Part shown: positions 18,860-20,156 of the stretch, piece by piece
Layout of the letters: every line of letters starts with the position of its first letter
Position numbering within the stretch: the first letter of the stretch is position 1
NCBI RefSeq assembly: GCF_001949145.1
Contig: NW_019091399.1
Span: 1,681,185 to 1,701,340 of the forward strand
DNA length: 20,156 nt
Source: Acanthaster planci
Lineage: Eukaryota; Echinodermata; Asteroidea; Valvatida; Acanthasteridae
Reading direction: 5' to 3'
The notes under the pieces: model-generated
Told to the model about the DNA's origin: nothing
Seen by the model: only the letters and a program-made list of their open reading frames with translations
The model's database searches: none
Position numbers and translations under genes: made by a program

Positions 18860-19221
18860 CTATGAGTTCATGTAACATAGTCTGAGATATCCTGGTGGTC
18901 TGCGTTCCCTGTTACTGTGTCTGATTGTCGTAGCAGGTTTTGCGGATAGTGTTTCCTGATTGAGACTGTTGGAAGTCGAATCTGAGGACGTCGTTGAGTT
19001 TTCCTCTATTCGTGAGCTGTAGCTCGGGAAATTTAGCTCACTTTGCGGCGTGAAGTGCTCGTTGCTCTTCTGTTCTTTCTGATGTGCTTTCTGTTCCATC
19101 TGTATTCTCGTTCTGACTTTGTACGATCTGATGTTTTCTTGGGTTTAAATCTGTCCTTTTCCCCCTTCGTTTGTCTGTGCTCTGTGCTCGTGGTTTCATG
19201 CGGGTCGCAGTTTTTGCGCAA
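18860..19221 (-). pseudogene. C-terminal fragment of a Gypsy-like Pol polyprotein
   Basis: The minus-strand frame ending in TAG at 18862-18860 is Ser/Thr/Glu-rich and then reads RHSNRERRPPGYL close to its end. This R-S-N-R-x-R-R-P-P-x-Y/L signature is typical of the extreme C-terminus of Ty3/Gypsy-type integrases after the low-complexity tail. The acidic low-complexity part just upstream (NENTDGTESTSERTEEQRAL) is in another frame, so there is at least one frameshift near 19040. The integrase core is not in the window. A Copia-type origin cannot be fully excluded from this tail alone. Confidence 0.55.
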
Positions 19222-19289
19222 CTGCCGATAAGCTTAGCTCTGTGGTCACTGACGCCCCCCAAAAAACAGACTTGCGACACAAATTCGCC

Positions 19290-19820
19290 TGTCAGCGTGG
19301 GATGTTGACTCCGTTTAATCTGTGATATAAATCAATCAATGTAACTTATCAAAACAAGGTTTCTAACATAACATTCTGAAATATCCGTGTGTTATACTAA
19401 GTCATGTGTAATCACACTTATCAACTTTAGTACTAGAAAGATTAACTCACGACTCTGCCGAGATTATAGGCTATCACCAGCAGCAGAACTGCAGCTCCAA
19501 AGCAGTCACTTAACAACATTAATTTAGGCTTACATCGTTGAGACCTTCTGGTGCAATATCCAACGATGAGAAAACAAAATGTCGAGCCTGATTCACATCT
19601 CAGGAGTTGTGGTTAAAACCGCGTGTGTAAACCCACACGCGTGTATACATTATACATGTACATACTGCATGATGCACTTACAGTGACCTAGATAAGTATA
19701 CATTCTGGACGCGCAGTTGTGAACGGGTGCCTCGATAGGCAACGGCTACAGATGAAAAAATCATGCACCCAAGGTCAAAGATAAACCTAATTCAGTTTGG
19801 CAGTGTGCGCCTGCATAACA
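19290..19820 (-). repeat. Candidate 3' LTR of a BEL/Pao element (531 bp)
   Basis: On the minus strand, a GC/purine-rich tract ending GGGGCCGGGA precedes TGTTATGC at 19820, a usual LTR start. The proposed end is CTGACA at 19290, giving TGT...ACA termini, with an ATTAAA about 25 bp before the end as a possible poly(A) signal. It begins about 125 bp after the Pol stop. The partner LTR lies outside the window, so the right-hand limit at 19290 is a guess. Confidence 0.45.
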
Positions 19821-19945
19821 TCCCGGCCCCTTAAATGGCCCTCCATCTTAGGTACATTTACAACTTCCAATGAGTAATCGGGCGCCTGTGTTATTAACAG
19901 CACTACAGACTTTAACTTGAAACATCAAACAACTAAACAGCAGCT

Positions 19946-20155
19946 TTACTTTAATCCAAATCTAAGAACGTTCCAAAAGGTCCCAGTTGCAGTCTTGACC
20001 TCTGCACTCCGAACCAAACCATCGCTTCCAGGGAAGACTTGGCTGATCCTAGCCAAAGGCCCGTGGTTTCGCGGTGACTGATCGCCAACTACTAGCACTA
20101 GATCACTTTCTTTGAGGTTCACCTTCCTTTCAACCCAACGCTGTCTTCTCTGAAG
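19946..20155 (-). CDS. BEL/Pao Pol C-terminal domain (DUF5641 type), partial
   Basis: The minus-strand frame is open from the window edge to TAA at 19948-19946 (69 codons seen). It contains QRRQRWVERKVNLKESDLVL, then PLARISQVFPGSDGLVRSAE and VKTATGTF. This matches the domain that ends BEL/Pao integrases (pattern GD-x-V-L-V ... PR-x-x-W-P-L-A-R-I ... PG-x-DG-x-VR-x-x-x-V-K-T-x-x-G). The usual Trp before Pro-Leu is a Gly here. No stop interrupts the visible part, so this copy is younger than the other retroelement pieces. The rest of the polyprotein lies beyond the right edge. Confidence 0.8.
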   Translation of the reverse strand, partial: LQRRQRWVERKVNLKESDLVLVVGDQSPRNHGPLARISQVFPGSDGLVRSAEVKTATGTFWNVLRFGLK

Positions 20156-20156
20156 A

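Noticed and set aside
19616-19680. CACGCGTGTG/TACATGTA-rich stretch as a separate repeat array or CRISPR
   Set aside because: Only short palindromic words with no regular unit and spacer. It lies within the candidate LTR.

Overview
The window looks like A+T-rich nuclear DNA from an aquatic invertebrate animal. I cannot fix the species. The evidence is a split gene with consensus splice sites and phase 1-1 sushi (CCP) exons, vertebrate-like CRE and NRF-1 palindromes, many TACATGTA-type words, and a transposon set (DIRS-like, BEL/Pao and Gypsy) typical of genomes such as echinoderms, hemichordates, lancelets, molluscs or corals. No prokaryotic operon and no tRNA or rRNA was seen.

Layout. (1) About 700-3320, plus strand: a decayed DIRS-like tyrosine-recombinase retrotransposon. 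Pieces of the Gag zinc knuckle, reverse transcriptase, RNase H and recombinase follow each other in the expected order but are split by stops and frameshifts. (2) About 3320-6290: A+T-rich sequence with no supported gene and several poly(C)-poly(A) tracts. (3) About 6296-12659, minus strand: the 3' part of one host gene. In transcript order it has four sushi exons (12659-12486, 11901-11728, 8730-8512, 7969-7763), a transmembrane exon (7605-7500) and candidate cytoplasmic-tail exons near 7171-7133, 6768-6701 and 6389-6296. The predicted product is a single-pass, type I cell-surface protein with at least four tandem CCP modules. Its 5' exons and signal peptide were not found. (4) About 12660-16400: mostly non-coding, with a promoter-like TATA site and a GC-rich, palindrome-rich patch. 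(5) About 16480-17560, plus strand: a broken BEL/Pao Gag. (6) About 18660-20156, minus strand: a Gypsy-like Pol C-terminal fragment, then a 531-bp candidate LTR and the C-terminal Pol domain (DUF5641 type) of a second BEL/Pao element that runs off the window.

The most informative biology is in the sushi gene. Its last two sushi exons are a recent tandem duplication that includes about 110 bp of adjacent intron. They differ mainly by amino-acid-changing substitutions and one 12-bp microhomology deletion. All four exons are symmetric phase 1-1, so any of them can be skipped, duplicated or swapped without breaking the frame. I did not find a convincing wholly new system. The rest is transposon debris plus several unexplained palindromes and motif clusters, listed below.
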